A stretch of DNA of 64,000 bases, from contig NC_081410.1 of the NCBI RefSeq assembly GCF_030272615.1, positions 144,059,349 through 144,123,348 of the forward strand. The letters run 5' to 3'. Source of the DNA: Cryptomeria japonica (Eukaryota > Streptophyta > Pinopsida > Cupressales > Cupressaceae). Positions 11,958 through 23,508 of this stretch are shown piece by piece; the stretch's first letter is position 1; each line of letters opens with the position of its first letter. A program made the position numbers and the translations under genes. The notes below the pieces were generated by a model. It did not search any database. It saw only the letters and a list, made by a program, of their open reading frames with translations, and was not told where the DNA came from.

Positions 11958-11989
11958 AGTGGACACACTCCAAAAAAACATGAAAAAAT

Positions 11990-12450
11990 AAAAAATGTGC
12001 ATGGGGTATTTCAAATTAAAAAAACCCCGTACACATTTAGGCTCGTTTTGTCAAGCCTAACCGAAGCTAAATTGTGTATGAGGTTTAAAGTATACTAACC
12101 ATGTACATGGTTTATAAACTAAAACCCCATATTTTTTAAACCATGTACACGTTTGTTAGTCAATAAAATTTACATTGATAATATGGACTTGTATGCAATT
12201 CATTTAGTATTTCATTAGGTTTTTCGATAAGATATATACATAAAATATAACATTTAAGTATAAGTGGCATTTCTCTTTGTATTTTATCGACAAAGAGAAA
12301 TGCCACTTATAATTTAAGTTATATTTTATGTATATATTGTTAGGATGTTTGAGAGTGGTTCCAGATCTCTAAGAGTTATAATGCAGATTCTAGTTTTTTG
12401 AGTATTCTTATAAATTTCAGACTTAGTCAAATTTCAGTAATCAGCATGCT
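11990..12450 (+). repeat. Left inverted arm of element E
   Basis: Matches the reverse complement of about 16200-16600. Shared blocks include ATGCAATTCATTTAG, TATATTGTTAGGATGTTTG, ATAATGCAGATTCTAG and AATTTCAGTAATCAG, in the same order. Divergence is moderate, so the arms are old. Confidence 0.75.
12231..12337. repeat. Perfect-core hairpin within the left arm
   Basis: TAAGTGGCATTTCTCTTTGT (12261-12280) pairs perfectly with 12290-12309 across a 9-base loop. Pairing extends outward with few mismatches to about 12231 and 12337. A degraded version sits in the right arm around 16320-16430. Confidence 0.8.
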
Positions 12451-12858
12451 CATATCAGCATTATCTCTCTCATCTCTTCCCTACATTCCCCCTTTCTCTT
12501 CCTTAACCCCTACCTTTTTGTCTCTTAAGCCTCTCCCTCTCTACTTTCTTCTCTCTCTTAGGTATCTATCCCTCTCTTTCTCATCTCCCTAACCCTCTTT
12601 CTCTCTTTTGTCTATCCCTCTCTTTTTCTTCCTCTCTCAAATATCTCTATCTCTCACTCTCTCCCCCTCTCTTCAGTGTCTCTTTCTCCCTCTCCCTCTC
12701 CCTCTCCCTCCCTTTCTCTTCCTTTGTCAATTATTTTGTTCCCTCTCTCTTTCTCTCTCCCCCTCTCGCTCCATTTCTCTTTCTCTCAAGTCTCTCTCTT
12801 CTCTATCAGGTGTCTAGATATCAACCTTTATCTATCTCTCTCTCTCCTCTTCTATCAG

Positions 12859-12896
<38 letters not shown>

Positions 12897-13040
12897 TACT
12901 CTCTATCACTCTCTTTCTCTATTGTCTCTATCCCTCACTGCTTCTATCTCTCTATCTCACTCTCCTCCTCTATCAAGTGTATCTCTCTCTCTCTCTCTCT
13001 CTCTCTCTCAGGTGTATCTCTCTCTCCCATTCCCTCCCTC
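12440..13040 (+). repeat. CT-rich microsatellite
   Basis: Runs of CTCTCT, CCCTCTC and a short AT run near 12880. The open frames across it are Ser/Leu/Pro-only translations of simple repeat and are not genes. Confidence 0.9.
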
Positions 13041-14612
13041 TCTAGGGTCATATGGTATTCTTAGGGGTCATATGGTATCCTAGGGATCCATGCATGTGTC
13101 CTAAGGGGTCATAGGACACCATATGACCCATAATGATAGATAAGGGGGTATATGGAGTCCTAAGGGGTCATAGGACACCATATGACCCCTTAACACAACA
13201 TACAACCCATAATGACACCAAATGGTATCCTAAGGGGTCATAGAACACCATATGACCTCTTAGGACACCATAGAACCCATAACGACACCATACGATCTCT
13301 AACGACACTAAATGGTGTCCTAAGGAGTCATATGGTTTCCTAGGGGTCATAGGACACCATATGACACATAACGACACCATATGGTGTTCTAAAGGGTCAT
13401 ATGATGGTTGAAGTGGTCATAGGACACCATATGACCCTTAGGACACAATATGACCCTTAACGACACCTAAGGGGTCATAAGATACCATATGATGCCTTAG
13501 CACACCTTAGGACCTATAACAACACCAAATAGTGTCCTAAGGGGTCATAGAACACCATATGACCCCTTAGGACACCATATGGTGTTCTTATGGGTCGTAT
13601 GGTGTCCTAAGGGTTCATATAGCATCCTATGACCCCTTAGGACACCATATGGTGTCATTATGGGTCGTATGGTGTCCTAAGGGGTCATAGGACATGATGT
13701 GAAATTTTAGGATACAATATGACCCCTAACGACACCTAAGGGGTCATAAGACACCATATGAACCCTTAGGACACCATATGACCCATAACGACACCATATA
13801 GAGTCCTAAAGGGTCATATGGTGTCCTAAGGGGTCATAGAACACCATATGACCCATAATGATACCTAAGGGGTCATATGGAGTCCTAAGGGGTCATAAGA
13901 CACCATATGACCCCTTAGCACACCATATGACCTAAACGATACCAAATGGTACTCTAAGGGGTCATAGAACACCATATGGCCTCTTAGGACACCATAAAAC
14001 TCATAACGACACCATATGGAGTCCTAAGCGGTCATATGGTGTCCTAATGGTTCATAGGAGACCATATGACCCTACAACACATAAGGGGTCATATAGTGTC
14101 TGAAGGGGTCATAGGACACCATATGAACCCTTAAGACACCATACGACACCATATGGAGTCCTAAGGGGTCATATGGTCTCCTAAGGGGTCACAGAACACC
14201 ATATGACCCCTTAAGACGCCTCTCAACCCATAAGGACACCATATAATGACACCAAATGGTGTCCTAAGGGGTCCTATGGTGTCCTAAGGGGTCACAGAAC
14301 ACCATATGACCTCTTAGGACACCATACAAACCATAACGACACCATATGACCCTTTAGGACACCATACAACCCCTAACGACACTATATGGTGTCCTAAGGG
14401 GTCATAGGACACCATATGACCCCTTAGGACACAATATGACCCCTAAAGACACGTAAGGGGTCATACGATGTCCTAAGGGATCATAGAACATCATATGATC
14501 CCCTAGGACACAATACGACTCATAATGATGCCATATGGTGTCCTAAGGGGTCATATGGTATCCTGAGGGGTCGTAGGACACCATATGACCCCTTATGACA
14601 CCATATGATCTC
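13040..14612. repeat. Palindromic minisatellite, about 1.57 kb
   Basis: Built almost entirely from one module near GGACACCATATGACCCCTTA and its reverse complement TAAGGGGTCATATGGTGTCC, alternating irregularly, with variants such as CCATAACGACACC. Because neighbouring modules are inverted, many local hairpins centred on CATATG are possible. No coding signal. Confidence 0.92.
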
Positions 14613-15965
14613 TATCTCTTTCCCTCTAACTATTTTTACTTCTCTCCCTCCCAACCCCCTTCTCCCTCTCACCCTTTATCTCTATCTCTCTTATGTGTCT
14701 CTCTCTATCTCTCTCTCCATCTCTCCCTACCCCTCCCTTTCCCTTTCTCTATCTCTCTCTCCCTCTCTCCTAGGTGTCTCTCTCCCATTCTTTCCATTCT
14801 CTCCATACTTTCCCTCTCCCTCACTCCCCATCCCTCTCTCTCCCATCTCTCCCTCTCTCCCTCCCCTTCCTCTCTCACTCTCTCTCCTAATCTCTCACTC
14901 CTCTCTGCCTCTCTTAGGTGTGTCTCTCTCCCATTCTTTCCTCTCTCTCTCCCTCTCTCTCTCTTAGGTGTCTCTCTCTTCCATTATCTCCCTACCCCTC
15001 TCTCTCTATTTTCTCAGCTATCTCTCTCTTCCCCCTCTCTCTCTCTTTCCCCCCTCTCTCTCTCTCCCTCTTTTTCCCTCTTTCCCTCTCTCCCTCCCAT
15101 TATTTCCCTCTCTACCATTTTCTCCCTCTATCTCTCTCTCTCCCTCTACCAAGTCTCTCTCTCTTCCCTATTCTCTTCATCTTTTCCTCTCTCCCTCTCC
15201 CATCCTCTCTCTTCCTTCTCTCAAGTGTCTCTCTCTCACATTATTGCCCTCTCTCCCTTCCTCTTTCTCTCTCAAGTCTCTCTCTCTTTTCCTCTAACAC
15301 TCTTTCTCTCTCTCCTATTCCCTTTCTATTTCTCTCTTAGCTATCTCTCACTCTCACCCTCTCTCCCTCCATCCTCTCTCTTCTATCTCCCTCTCTCCCT
15401 CCCAAGCCTAACCTAAGAGAAAGAGACCTAAGAGAGAGAGAGAGACCAAGTGAGAGGGAGGAAGGGATGGAAAATGAGTATGAGACTAGATAAAGAGCCC
15501 AAGTGAGAGAGAGGGGTGGGGGAAGAGAAGGGTTGAGAGAGAGAGAGAGAGGTTGATGAAAATATAAGAAGAGACTAGAGATAGAGAGATCCCATGTGAG
15601 AGAAAGGGAGGGAGGAAGGGAGGGGTTGAGAGAGAGTTTAAGTGAGAGAGATGGAGGAAGGGAGGGGTTGAGGGAGGAAGAGGGGGAGAGAAAGATCTCA
15701 AGTGAGAGAGAGGGAGGGAGGAAGGTAGGGCTCTCTACTTTCTCTTTCTCACTTTGTCCCTCCTTCCTTCCCTATCTATTTTTCTTTATCTCACACTCTT
15801 AAAAATCCCTCTCCTCTCTACCTACCACTCTTTTCATCCCTCACTACATTTAACTCCCCTAGCTCTCTACATCCTTTCCTTCACACACACTCTCTCTCTC
15901 TAAATATCACCTCCACTTATATCTATCTAACCTAACTATATCTCTCTCTCTATCTATCTAGGTAT
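14612..15965. repeat. CT-rich tract followed by GA-rich and CT-rich tracts
   Basis: CT-rich to about 15410, then strongly GA-rich (GAGAGAG, AGGGAGG) to about 15730, then CT-rich again to about 15965. The adjacent CT and GA blocks can pair in one strand and form a long imperfect hairpin. Apparent ORFs are repeat artefacts. Confidence 0.88.
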
Positions 15966-16199
15966 TTAGATAAAAAAATTTAAGGGGGGAGTACAAAAAG
16001 GTAGGTAGATTATGTAGATAATAAGAGCTTAGTGATTACTAAAATTTGATTATGTTTCAGAAATTATAATATCTAAAGCTTGGAAAGAGAGGAGAGAGTG
16101 AGATAGAGAGAGGTGAAGAGAGGATAAGAGAGATATGAAAATAGATAGGTCTAGAGCTTACGGGAGACAAATAGTGTGAGATAGAGAGATAGCAATTGA

Positions 16200-16600
16200 A
16201 TGATGATACAAGCCTACTGATTACTGAAATTCGACTAAGTCTAAAAAATTATAAGATCTCCTAAAATCTAGAATCTGCATTATGACTCCTAGAGATGTGA
16301 AACCACTCTCAAACATCCTAACAATATATACATAAAATTTAACTTAAAGTATAAGAAAAGTGGCATTTCTCTTTGTCTTTTATCTTTTTTATACTTAAAT
16401 GTTATATTTTATGTATATATCCTACTGAAAAATCTAATGGAATGCTAAATGAATTGCATACAATTCCATATTACTGATCTAACTTTATTAATTTGAACCC
16501 TGTACATGGTTTTGTTTTTTAAAACCCTATATGAACTTCATATTCAAAATACCTCGTATGCACTTTAGTTTATTTAGGCTTATGAATAGGCTTGGATGAC
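16200..16600 (-). repeat. Right inverted arm of element E
   Basis: Reverse complement of the left arm, including the CTAGAATCTGCATTATGA, CAAACATCCTAACAATATAT and CTAAATGAATTGCAT blocks. 15966-16199, between the GA/CT tracts and this arm, is purine-rich without genes. Confidence 0.75.
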
Positions 16601-17382
16601 AAAGCTGCAAGTTGGAAGTTTGATTTCCCTCCACTTCCCTCCTTTTTGACGTGTTTTTCTTTATCAACTTGGTTTCTTGACTTTGTCATCATCAGGTTTG
16701 TACTTCATTAACTAGGTATTTCTAAAATTGCCACCATATTTTCACCCATCTTCTAAGCTTTCTAACCATATAATTTTTTAAATTTGAACAACAATAACAT
16801 ATTGTTTTGGAATCTGTTTTACCAGTGTCTCCATAGTTCTGAGAGACATGTGTACCATTTTTTTAATAACTTTTGATCTACTTATCCAAATTTTAAAAAA
16901 TTCATATATTATTGTAGTGCACTTTATTGTTTACAATTTTTTTTAAAAAATACATTTTCGATTGTTTTGGTGCAAGTTATGCTTCATGCACGAACAGGTA
17001 CCTTATTTTCAGGATGTGCTCGATTCGAAAAAAAATCATAAAAAAAAATACTCAACAAAAAATTACAAAAAAATACACAACTTTTAGTGCTCACTCTTAA
17101 CTATCTTTCTACCAAAGTATTTGTCAAAATAAGAAATCTAACTATGACTTTTTTGATGTGCACGTCAGACACTGTTATGTTTTTCAGAAAAAATCAGAAT
17201 CTATTTTTTGTGCATGAAGGACTTGACCCCCTTAATCTTATCCAATTTTGAAAAAAAATAGTATTTTGGAAACTAGATTCAGAGTACTACAATCTTTGTT
17301 TTTTGAGTATCTTCATATCTTGTGTGGATGAGTCTCAACTTTCTCCTCCAAGTTTAGGTTTACCTAATTTTAGAAAAAAAAA
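16601..17382. other. AT-rich spacer of element E
   Basis: A- and T-rich sequence with poly-A runs near 17024-17050 and 17360-17382. No ORF or repeat structure worth naming was seen. Confidence 0.5.
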
Positions 17383-17427
17383 GTGTCCACTTATACCCCC
17401 CTTTTTACACACCATTTTTGTCCACTT

Positions 17428-17688
17428 ACTATTCTTATTGTTATATTAAGTAATGGCATTGAGAAACCCTAGGGAATATTAATCAGTGAGTTGTGTTTAT
17501 TTTCATGTGCGTAAGTGATCATATGATTATGTTTAAGTTGAATATGTGCATATTGGTATATGGGTGTTTAATGCATTTGAGTATTCTAGTTGCTTATGTT
17601 GTATTAGATAATGATGTTTTAAAAAAAATATATCTTATTTGCATGATAGTTATGTATATCTCTCTAGGGTATTTTGGCAAGCATTACA
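17428..17688 (+). repeat. Right part of B 3' LTR
   Basis: LTR sequence resumes after element E and ends in CTCTCTAGGGTATTTTGGCA...GCATTACA, matching the remnant at 8870-8905. D1 LTR sequence begins at 17689. Confidence 0.65.
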
Positions 17689-18402
17689 TCTGTGATCAAT
17701 CTTTTTTGAAGACATTTTTCATGAAACCCTAAAACCCTTGCTTGAGGATCAAAAAAAACTTCATCAAGGTAAATTTCAAATATAAGCACTTTTATTTCAA
17801 ATCTAGTCTTTCCCTCAAAAGGAAAGCATTTAGCAATCATTTCCATTTTAATTCATATTTCAATTTCAAGGTTAATTCCTAAAGTGGGGTTTACCCTAGG
17901 GAAAACCCCTATCACCAACATCTTTCCCTCCTTTTTTGTACACAAGAAATAGGTTTAGGAGTTGTACTTGGGGATTTTGACACAGTCGACAACGATGAAC
18001 AATTTTACCTCTTGGAACAGGAAAATTTGGACAACTAGGGAAAAAATATACTATTTAGTCTCAAAAAATAAGGCAAAACTCTTGGGAACATGTTTTAAAC
18101 ATCTTCTTTTGCCTAGATCTTAGTTTGAGTCTCCATGAGATATGTGTAGCAGTCTATTTTTGACAATTTGCTTCAATTATTCATGGTTTTATCCTAATTC
18201 CACAATTACCTTCAAATTCAACTAATGAAGAGGATAATCATTACCAACCAATGAATCTAATCAAAATTACAAACCTTTCTCCATTTTCATTGTGGCTAGA
18301 TCTATTAGGTTCACTTGTCTTTTAATGTATTGGGTTAATTTGGTTAGTTAATGGTTTTAATATCGTAATTAAGACCCTAATTTCTAATTTCCACCCATTA
18401 CA
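17689..18402 (+). repeat. D1 5' LTR, 3' portion
   Basis: Aligns with D2's LTR from CATGAAACCCTAA onward and ends CCCATTACA at 18402, like the ATTACA ends of the D2 LTRs. Confidence 0.7.
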
Positions 18403-18775
18403 TTAAGTGAACCAAGCTCCTTTCATGCTTATTTTTTATTTCTTGTCTCAACTTTGATTTCTATGCATTTTAAGATTAATTTTTGTACTCATATATCTTA
18501 TTTGCAATTGAATTGCATAAATTTAGAGGTTAAATTCACAAAAGTCCTAATTTATTATTCTAAAATTGACTTGTTGGTTGCATAGTTTTTCAATTGTATT
18601 TTTATATCTAATTGTTATGACATGTTATGTTCAGATTTAGAGGCATATAATATTCAAAATTACAATTCAAATTGTTTAATTAATTGACTAATCCTAGTTG
18701 TCAATTTTTGCATCCTAATTTACCCTCCTTTGCGCATGAGTTTTTGTTACCATTAGTCCTACATACAATTTTATA
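18403..18775 (+). other. D1 primer-site region and leader
   Basis: TTAAGTGAACCAAGCTCC after the LTR end corresponds to the better preserved TTTTGGCAAACCCGACATC in D0. The AT-rich leader contains one copy of a roughly 150-bp unit that is present twice in D2 and D0. Confidence 0.5.
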
Positions 18776-20250
18776 ATGAGAAGAAGTTGTAGACTCAAGG
18801 CTTTACAAGTTTTCAACACTAAGAATATGGAGCCTCTATTGGATCACTTGTTCCATGAGAATGTTGGTGCTTCCTCTAATCCAACACATGACATCCTTTA
18901 TCTTCATTCTCCTCATCGTTCTGATGATGTGGATGAATCACTAACTAGGGTTAACATTGATCAATTGGAGATGACTAACAATTAATTTAAATTTATTCAA
19001 AATTGGATGAGTCAACAATACCTTTAAAGTGAGGCAATCCCCTTGATTGAAGGATTAAAAAGAATGGTGAAAAGTGATAAGATGGGTTTGGATTTGTTTC
19101 ATGGCCTTTCCCATGTTGTTTAAACTAATATTATGCCAATCAAAATTTGTGTTGAAGCCCTTGGTTATTCTCAATCCACTAGTCAAGTTAAACATTACAT
19201 TAATATGCCTACATATTTTCCTAGTATGATTACATTTACATCTTATATATCATGAATACTTCCTCACAAAATGTTAATCCTACACATTTTAGTCATGGGC
19301 ACAATCCTATTAATCAATATTCTTACATACCTCCTTCTATGAGCCTTCAATTTGTTTCACAACCATCTGCCATCTCAATATACCATAATGTTCCACCTCC
19401 ATATTCTCAACCTCCACCTACATACAATAATTTTACTCCTCCATCACAATCCAACATATCCAATTTTAATCTATCCATCAAAGCAACCATCAATAACTTA
19501 GCCCAAATTGTTACATCCTTACAACATCAATTAGCTTCCATAACTCAATCCAAGTTCAATGTTCCCACATTTGATGTAGCGATCCCACTATCTGATGACA
19601 TTGTCTGTGCAATTCCTCCTAAATGTATAGAAGTTACTCAATTTGATTTGTACAATGAAAAAGGTGACCCCTTGACTTGAATGTGAAGACATTTCAAATT
19701 TTGAGTAGTGATATTGCTCATGACTATAGATTTATGGCTAGATTGTTTACTAGAACCTTTAGAGATAAAGCTTCACAATGATATTGTTATTTGTCCCTAT
19801 TCTATTACTTATTTTCAACACTTGGTTAATTCTTTCATTCAAAAAATTAAAAATAATAATGGTCCTAAGATTTCTTTGACTTATTTGATTCATTGTAAGC
19901 AAGAAGTTAAAGAAAAAGTGACTTATTTTATTGGTATATATAAACATTTGCATTCTCAAATTTCTTATCTAGTGCATGATCATGATGTTTAAATAATTTT
20001 CATTGCTAATTTACAAAAACACATTAAAGACAAGCTTTTGTTTTTTGACTGTACTTCCTTTATGCAATAGTGTGTAGTGCTTCATAATTATCAACTTCAA
20101 GTGAGTCAATTTGAATTATCCTCTTCAATGGCTCCACTTGATAAGAATGAAAGTTCTCAACAATCGTTTGTGAAGTTCAAACCCAACAAAGGTTTCATCA
20201 AGATAAATGACAACATCAACACTCTTGAGTGGCAGTCATGACATTAGGTG
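18776..20250 (+). pseudogene. D1 gag relic
   Basis: A Ty3-type gag relic of the D family. The start MRRSCRLKALQVF and the FHENVGASSNP phrase match D2's gag (MRRSFRIKASQG, FHENVGGSSNP). A Pro/Tyr-rich linker (PPPYSQPPPTYNNFTPPSQ, about 19400) precedes the retrotransposon capsid-like region, read in pieces (KTFQIL near 19690; LIHCKQEVKEKVTYFIGIYK near 19890). Stops at 18983, 19025, 19678 and others, plus frameshifts, destroy the frame. The gag protein would assemble particles; there is no RT downstream to fill them. Confidence 0.75.
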
Positions 20251-20960
20251 TGCCCCCTTTATCCAAAAAGTTTAGTAAAGAAATTTAACTCCTGTTTCTA
20301 AGTATTTGCATAGTATAATCTTGAATTTAATGAATGCTAATATGTTGCAACTTCTTGCACCAATCCAATTGACACTTTCAAACCATTGCCACCATACAAT
20401 GATCCTAAAACTTTTATCAATATCATCATCAACCTAACCATGATACTAAGAAGTGTTACAATTTAAGAAATAAGATCCAAGAATTCATAGATAGCAATAC
20501 TATATCTATAGTTGGTATTAATGACAAAGGGAATAAATCCATAGCTCCTCCTAATCAAAACCTTGAAATATTTACCAATTCATTGCCTTCTCATTCTACC
20601 AATGTTTTTGAGTCTGAGTCTCTTGATATTTCTCCTAATGAACTTTGTATGGAATCTAATAATGTTTTGAATGTTGTTGAAAAACCTACACTTCCAAAAG
20701 ACATGTATTACTTTTGATCCTAGTGAGACTATTTTTGCACCTAATGGCCTATTATATATCATTGTGAAGATCAAAGAAAAACTCTCGCAAGGGGTGCTCA
20801 TTGATCTAGTGTGTGTGGTGAATGTGATTATTTAATAATATCTTTATATTTTACAATTTCATCAAGTTACATATGATAAATCTGATGTTATGGTCAAGGT
20901 GTTTGATGGTTTATCTTTCCCTACTATTTTCTCTATTACTCTTCCCATTGAGGTTGGTAT
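20251..20960 (+). pseudogene. D1 gag end and retropepsin-like relic
   Basis: Degraded continuation of gag (zinc-knuckle region near 20420-20480) and a protease-like segment (LSQGVLIDLVCVVNVI, about 20780-20835). The latter matches D2's VLIDPACMMNVIT but has lost more residues around the aspartate. It ends abruptly after SITLPIEVG, where D0 begins. Confidence 0.6.
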
Positions 20961-21865
20961 TGTAGCATCAAAAATTATCACTAGGCCAATTTACACCTCA
21001 TGTTTGTGTCCCTTCTCCTATCCTAATATCCTATTTAGGTCCAGTTTGTGCTCAATCTCCAGTTCTAATGCCATGTACACCCAATGATTGATTTACTAGA
21101 GGGGTATCCTCCATGGGGCTTAATGATGGTACCTAGCTAAGAAAGACCAGGGCACCCATGCCTTGGTCCTAGGACCAGAATACTCTCGCCTTAGTCCCTC
21201 TTAGTTGGACCCTATTTTGAAATGGGGCAAGGGTCTTATCTCTCTAACAAGAATTCAATTATGTGGCTCCACATGACCATTAGAGCTCGTCCTAATCGCT
21301 AAATGACTTAGATACCCCTATATAAAAATGTTAATCAATTTATTTCAATCCTAAGGCTCAATCTCCAAGCAATCTAGCAATCTTGCATCCATGAAGCATT
21401 TATTGTCAAGCATTTTTAGAGATCTTGAAGGCTGCATATTCTTCTTTAACCATTGTGGACCAAAATTACATCATTCATATGCAAGCATGTATGTGTGTAA
21501 TTATGGTTTTTGTCATGTTCATGTCATTTCATACAACATATGTTATTACATTCAAGAAATCAAAACATCATCATCAACAGTTGCAAATCTGTGGTATATC
21601 TTTCCATTATTTATTTCAATATTTATATTAGTTTATTCAAGGTTAATTCCTAAACCAAGTTTTGACAAACCCCTATTCCAAATAATTTCCCCTTTCTTTT
21701 TGTGTGTAGGAAACAAGTACAAAGCTATAATTTTCAAGATTGACATTATTCATAGAAACGAACAAGTTCCCCTTTGGATGATGAAAAGTTTGGAGGACCA
21801 AAGTGACCGACACTCTGATCCTAGCATTTGAGGATGATCTTTTAGAAACATTCAGACATTCACAT
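20961..21865 (+). repeat. D0 5' LTR, left part
   Basis: Follows the same plan as the D2 LTR: TGTAGCATC start, a TATATAAAA box at 21320-21328, the GGTTAATTCC...AAACCCCTATTCC stretch, then GACATTATTCATAGA. It stops at ACATTCACAT, exactly where D2 is inserted. The short ORFs across it (for example at 21391-21831) are LTR translations. Confidence 0.75.
21861..21865 (+). repeat. Target-site duplication of D2, left
   Basis: CACAT before the LTR; an identical CACAT lies at 28797-28801 after the 3' LTR. The flanks join into continuous D0 LTR sequence (ACATTCACAT then ATTGCTC), as in D2's own LTR. Confidence 0.9.
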
Positions 21866-22992
21866 TGTAGCATCCTAAATTGTAGTCCCTTGCAATTTTG
21901 TCCTCATTTGGGCCCTCACCTTGGTTTTGTTTCCCAAGGCCTAATTGGAGCCCTAATTCTACTCGCACCATGCACCAAACTCAATATTTTCAGTATCTGC
22001 ACTTTCTCCCACAAAAATCTAAGTCTCTAATTGATCAAGACCAAAGTGCCCACACCCTGGTCCTCCCAAATAGGGCCCATTTTGGGGCCACATTAGTAAC
22101 TTAAAATGGGCAAGAACCTGGATCTCGTGTTGTCTCATGCTAAAAAAAATTTCAACCAAGCATGTATTAAAGGAGGTCTGCCCCTCTCATTTTGAAATCC
22201 AATACATTTAATTAATCCAACATCTAATCAATCAAGCATTCAAATTCAAGTGAGAAATCAATTAATCTTCTTTCAAGTATTTGAGTAGAAGTGAAGTCAA
22301 GATTCAAGAATTGGAGATGAAATTAATGTTCTATGTTTTATGAAGACTGCATGAAACCCTAATTCCTTGTGAAGACAAACAAAACTTCATAAAGAGGTAT
22401 ATCATTAGTGTTTTAGACATTTCAACACTTCCCTCAAAGGGAAATCATTTCCATTAAAATACTCCATTTAAATTTCAATTATATTTCATTTTTAATTCCA
22501 AAATTGAGGTTTGACCTAAGGAAAACCTCTATTCCCAACCATTTTCCCTTCTCTAATGTGTGCAGGAATAGGTACGGAGCTCTAATTTTTTAGGATCGAC
22601 ATTATTCATAGAGACAAACAGATTCCCTTTTAGATGGTGAAAATTTTGGAGGACCAAAGCAACCAACACTCTGGTCCTAACAATTCAAGACAACCTTTTG
22701 CAAACAACATTCGCATATTGCTCAAATCCAGGTTCGTAGCTTTGTTTGATGATTGTAGCTCATTGTTTATGCATAATTACTTCAATTTCAGCACATTTAC
22801 CCTAATTTCAACATTATCAATTAAATCAATTCCATTTAAAGGGATAGAAGACGTACATTCAAAACCCTTAAAATCTTATCAGAGTCTATATCTATCAAAT
22901 TCTATCTTTCCCTAATATAATGTTCCTTAAACTAAAATATTAGTGTTTTTACTACATCTAATGGTAGAAACCCTAATATTTTCACTATTACA
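21866..22992 (+). repeat. D2 5' LTR
   Basis: 1127 bp, TGTAGCATCC...CACTATTACA. The TATA-like site is weakened (TATTAAAGG near 22166) compared with the 3' LTR. Confidence 0.9.
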
Positions 22993-23508
22993 TTTTAGTG
23001 AACATGATGTCTTACACCCTTAATTTTGACTTATGTTCTCATATCTGAGTGTTTATGCATTTTCAAATTCAAATTTACATTTGCAAGTTTGATTTTCAAT
23101 TTAATTACACAAACTTATAGGTTAAATTCACAAAAACCCTAATTTTTAATTGTAAAATTGAAATTGTGCGTTGTCTAATTTGGATTAATTATTTTAGATC
23201 TGATTATTTATGCAATTTAAAATTCAAATTTGCACTCATAGATCTAATTTTCAATTGGTTTACATAAATTTAGTGGTTGAATTCAAAAAAACCCTAATTT
23301 ATAATTCTAAAAACTTACTTGTGGGTTGTATAATTTTTCAAATCTATTTTCAGATTTGATCTTTATGATATTCTATGCTATTATTTAGAGGCATTTATCT
23401 TTAAAATTCACAAATTAAATTTCTTAATTAATTGGTTAATCAATCACTTTTACAAAATTTTGCATTGCTCATTAACAATTTTCAATTTGAAATTCAAATT
23501 TCCCTCCT
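22993..23508 (+). other. D2 primer-site region and leader with tandem unit
   Basis: TTTTAGTGAACATGATGTC occupies the primer-site position (compare D0 at 29091). The AT-rich leader has two diverged copies of a roughly 154-bp unit (about 23051-23204 and 23205-23355), each with TTCAAATTT, GGTT(A/G)AATTCA and ACCCTAATTT. Confidence 0.6.

Larger units (their letters stand above)
11958..17427. mobile_element. Foldback element E inside B's 3' LTR
   Basis: Long inverted arms (about 11990-12450 and 16200-16600) face each other across a core of CT/GA microsatellites and a palindromic minisatellite. AGTGGACAC at 11958-11966 is mirrored by GTGTCCACTT at 17383-17392 and TTGTCCACTT at 17419-17427, giving candidate ends. 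No transposase ORF is present, so movement would have needed an outside enzyme. I could not find a clean target duplication; the exact edges and superfamily are open. Confidence 0.55.
8870..17688 (+). mobile_element. Ty3-like element B, gag-only, interrupted by E
   Basis: The 36 bp at 8870-8905 match the last bases of the repeat ending at 17688 (CTCTCTAGGGTATTTTGGCA), which identifies them as the 3' ends of B's two LTRs. A primer-site-like sequence and a gag relic follow the left one. No protease, RT or integrase is seen before the 3' LTR. Element A occupies the 5' LTR and foldback element E the 3' LTR. B is deleted or was non-autonomous. Confidence 0.65.
17689..20960 (+). mobile_element. D-family element D1 (gag-protease), split by B and D0
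   Basis: It begins inside a D-type LTR at a point matching about 455 bp into D2's LTR, because B is inserted there. It then has an LTR end, leader, gag and protease relic. It is cut at 20960 in mid-protease where the LTR of D0 starts (TGTAGCATC). Gene order and sequence match D2. Confidence 0.75.

Noticed and set aside
13040-14612. CRISPR-like spaced repeats
   Set aside because: Modules alternate in orientation with no unique spacers of constant length, and the context is a plant nuclear repeat.
12398-15416. Several long open frames rich in Ser, Leu and Pro
   Set aside because: They translate CT microsatellites in all frames; repeat composition explains them.
21391-21831. 146-codon ORF
   Set aside because: Lies entirely in D0 LTR sequence that aligns with noncoding LTRs at 21866 and 27626.
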